Origin: Streptosporangium canum
GTDB taxonomy: Bacteria; Actinomycetota; Actinomycetes; Streptosporangiales; Streptosporangiaceae
Direction of reading: 5' to 3'
Assembly (NCBI RefSeq): GCF_900113865.1
Contig: NZ_FOQY01000048.1
Coordinates: 1 to 48,788 of the forward strand
Length of the DNA: 48,788 bases
Within the stretch, counting starts at the first letter, position 1. Each line of letters opens with the position of its first letter. The position numbers and the translations under genes are program-made. Below, piece by piece: positions 48,141 to 48,788 of the stretch. The notes below the pieces were generated by a model. The model worked only from the letters and a program-made list of their open reading frames with translations. It did not search any database and was not told where the DNA came from.

Positions 48141-48380
48141 TTAAAGATCAGCAGTCTCGCCTCGTATCCCGTACTTTCCGCTGCTTGGTGATTCCAGAAT
48201 GATCGCTGTTTTGTGTTCGTCGTTGGCCAACCAAATGGGAGCGTTTCCTCGATATTCGATAATTCGGCAGGAAACGACCGAGGAGAGCTTGCCCAGCAGA
48301 TAGGCGTTAAGCCCATATCCGGACACCGCCGGCAACACCACCGCGCGCGCCATGACGCCGCGCCGCACAGAACCTGCCAT
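48141..48380 (-). pseudogene. Internally deleted copy of the 43.6-kb lipoprotein gene
   Basis: The start MAGSVRRGVMARAVVLPAVS and the end GNAPIWLANDEHKTAIILES, SSGKYGIRGET match the intact lipoprotein (43552-43995), but about 65 codons between the signal peptide and the C-terminal half are gone, and the lipobox cysteine is lost (GYG for GCG). The frame still reads through 79 codons. Because the export signal is broken and the middle domain missing, it is almost surely non-functional. Confidence 0.82.
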
Positions 48381-48431
48381 GAATTCCTACAGGGCCGGCC
48401 GATATGCCGTAGATCCAATAATGTCCAATGA
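48321..48431. repeat. Copy 2 of the duplicated signal-peptide/promoter segment
   Basis: Matches 43936-44046. Similarity ends at CAATGA, and the next bases (GGTGATCTCAGCGACTTCAC) lead into the transposase gene, so that border may be an insertion-sequence end. Confidence 0.85.
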
Positions 48432-48447
48432 GGTGATCTCAGCGACT

Positions 48448-48788
48448 TCACGTTGAGTAGCCGTGTTCGAAATGGGTGAGGACGAGCGCGGCTTTAATGA
48501 TGTCGCCGATTCTGCTGGGGCTGGCGGTGATGCGCTGGAGGGTGCGCCAGCGTTGCGTGAGTAGGGCGAAGCCTCGTTCCCCCAAACAGCGCAAGGCGCG
48601 CAGGAGCGCGTTGCGGGCGCGGGTGTCGACGTCGAGAGGCCGGCCGTCGGCCGGTTGTTTGACCGGGGTGAGAATGCCGATGCCGGCGCCGTCGTAGCCG
48701 GAATCGGCCAGGGTGGGCAGCCCGTCGGCGGCGGCTTTGTACAGCGCCCCGAGGACGTGGGTGCGGGCGGCGGTCAGATCATGGACCG
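48448..48788 (-). mobile_element. IS5-type transposase gene, 3' part (runs off the window)
   Basis: About 113 codons of the C-terminal DDE domain of an IS5-group, HARBI1-like transposase: GLPTLADSGYDGAGIGILTP, VKQPADGRPLDVDTRARNAL, LLRALRCLGERGFALLTQRW and TLQRITASPSRIGDIIKAAL. The frame is intact up to the TGA at 48448; the 5' part lies outside. The element end is expected between 48432 and 48447. Confidence 0.88.

Noticed and set aside
47758..48144. 128-codon plus-strand ORF
   Set aside because: It is the antisense shadow of the IS630 transposase fragment.

Overview
The window reads as chromosomal DNA of a high-GC actinomycete, probably from the Streptosporangiales (Streptosporangium/Nonomuraea-like). 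That placement is inferred from gene content: an accessory SecA2, a TIGR03620-type F420-dependent oxidoreductase, a CU044_5270-type protein paired with an ECF sigma factor, an MmyB-type XRE regulator, a DUF6571/WXG100-like pair, and many tiny direct repeats between genes. No rRNA or canonical tRNA gene was seen. The two ends are accessory in character; the middle is mostly ordinary metabolism, transport and regulation.

Layout. 1-3300: a membrane protein divergent from a TetR regulator across a 30-bp palindrome, two small overlapping genes, and a CGNR zinc-finger regulator divergent from a methyltransferase. 3483-6802: a DHA2-type efflux pump and an ECF sigma/CU044_5270 pair. 6882-10646: three acyl-CoA dehydrogenases on the minus strand, two of them joined by a 55-codon ORF made of an in-frame 87-bp tandem repeat. 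10863-17552: a GNAT; a TetR/FAD-monooxygenase pair divergent over three identical operators; two DMT transporters (the second behind a leader peptide with hairpins); an F420 oxidoreductase and a VOC protein. 17753-24306: a small secreted protein, a class II aldolase, SecA2, a HicB-like pair, an XRE regulator and a membrane protein.

24411-31489 is one minus-strand operon for organosulfur use: lipoprotein binding protein, permease and ATPase, then a DszB-like sulfinate desulfinase whose Cys/His/Arg triad can be read in the sequence, two SsuD-like flavin monooxygenases and a second binding-protein-like gene. The natural reading is import of a sulfonate/sulfone, oxidation, and release of sulfite.

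32096-35190 is the most unusual part. A Ro60/TROVE gene (rsr) is preceded on the same strand by two tandem Y RNA candidates. The proximal one contains a circularly permuted tRNA-like module: T-arm, 7-bp acceptor stem closed by a tetraloop, then D-arm. Both carry the Ro-binding helix motif. A perfect 13-bp hairpin lies between the Y RNA and the rsr start and contains its ribosome-binding sequence. An ADP-ribosylglycohydrolase lies convergently next to rsr, and a membrane protein and a DUF4132 pair lie upstream.

40439-48788: lipoproteins, a DUF6571/WXG100-like group, a DUF1349 protein, an endonuclease/exonuclease/phosphatase-fold membrane protein, a Panacea(DUF4065)/MazF-like toxin-antitoxin pair, an IS630 remnant, an internally deleted second copy of the 43.6-kb lipoprotein gene with its promoter, and an IS5-type transposase running off the end.
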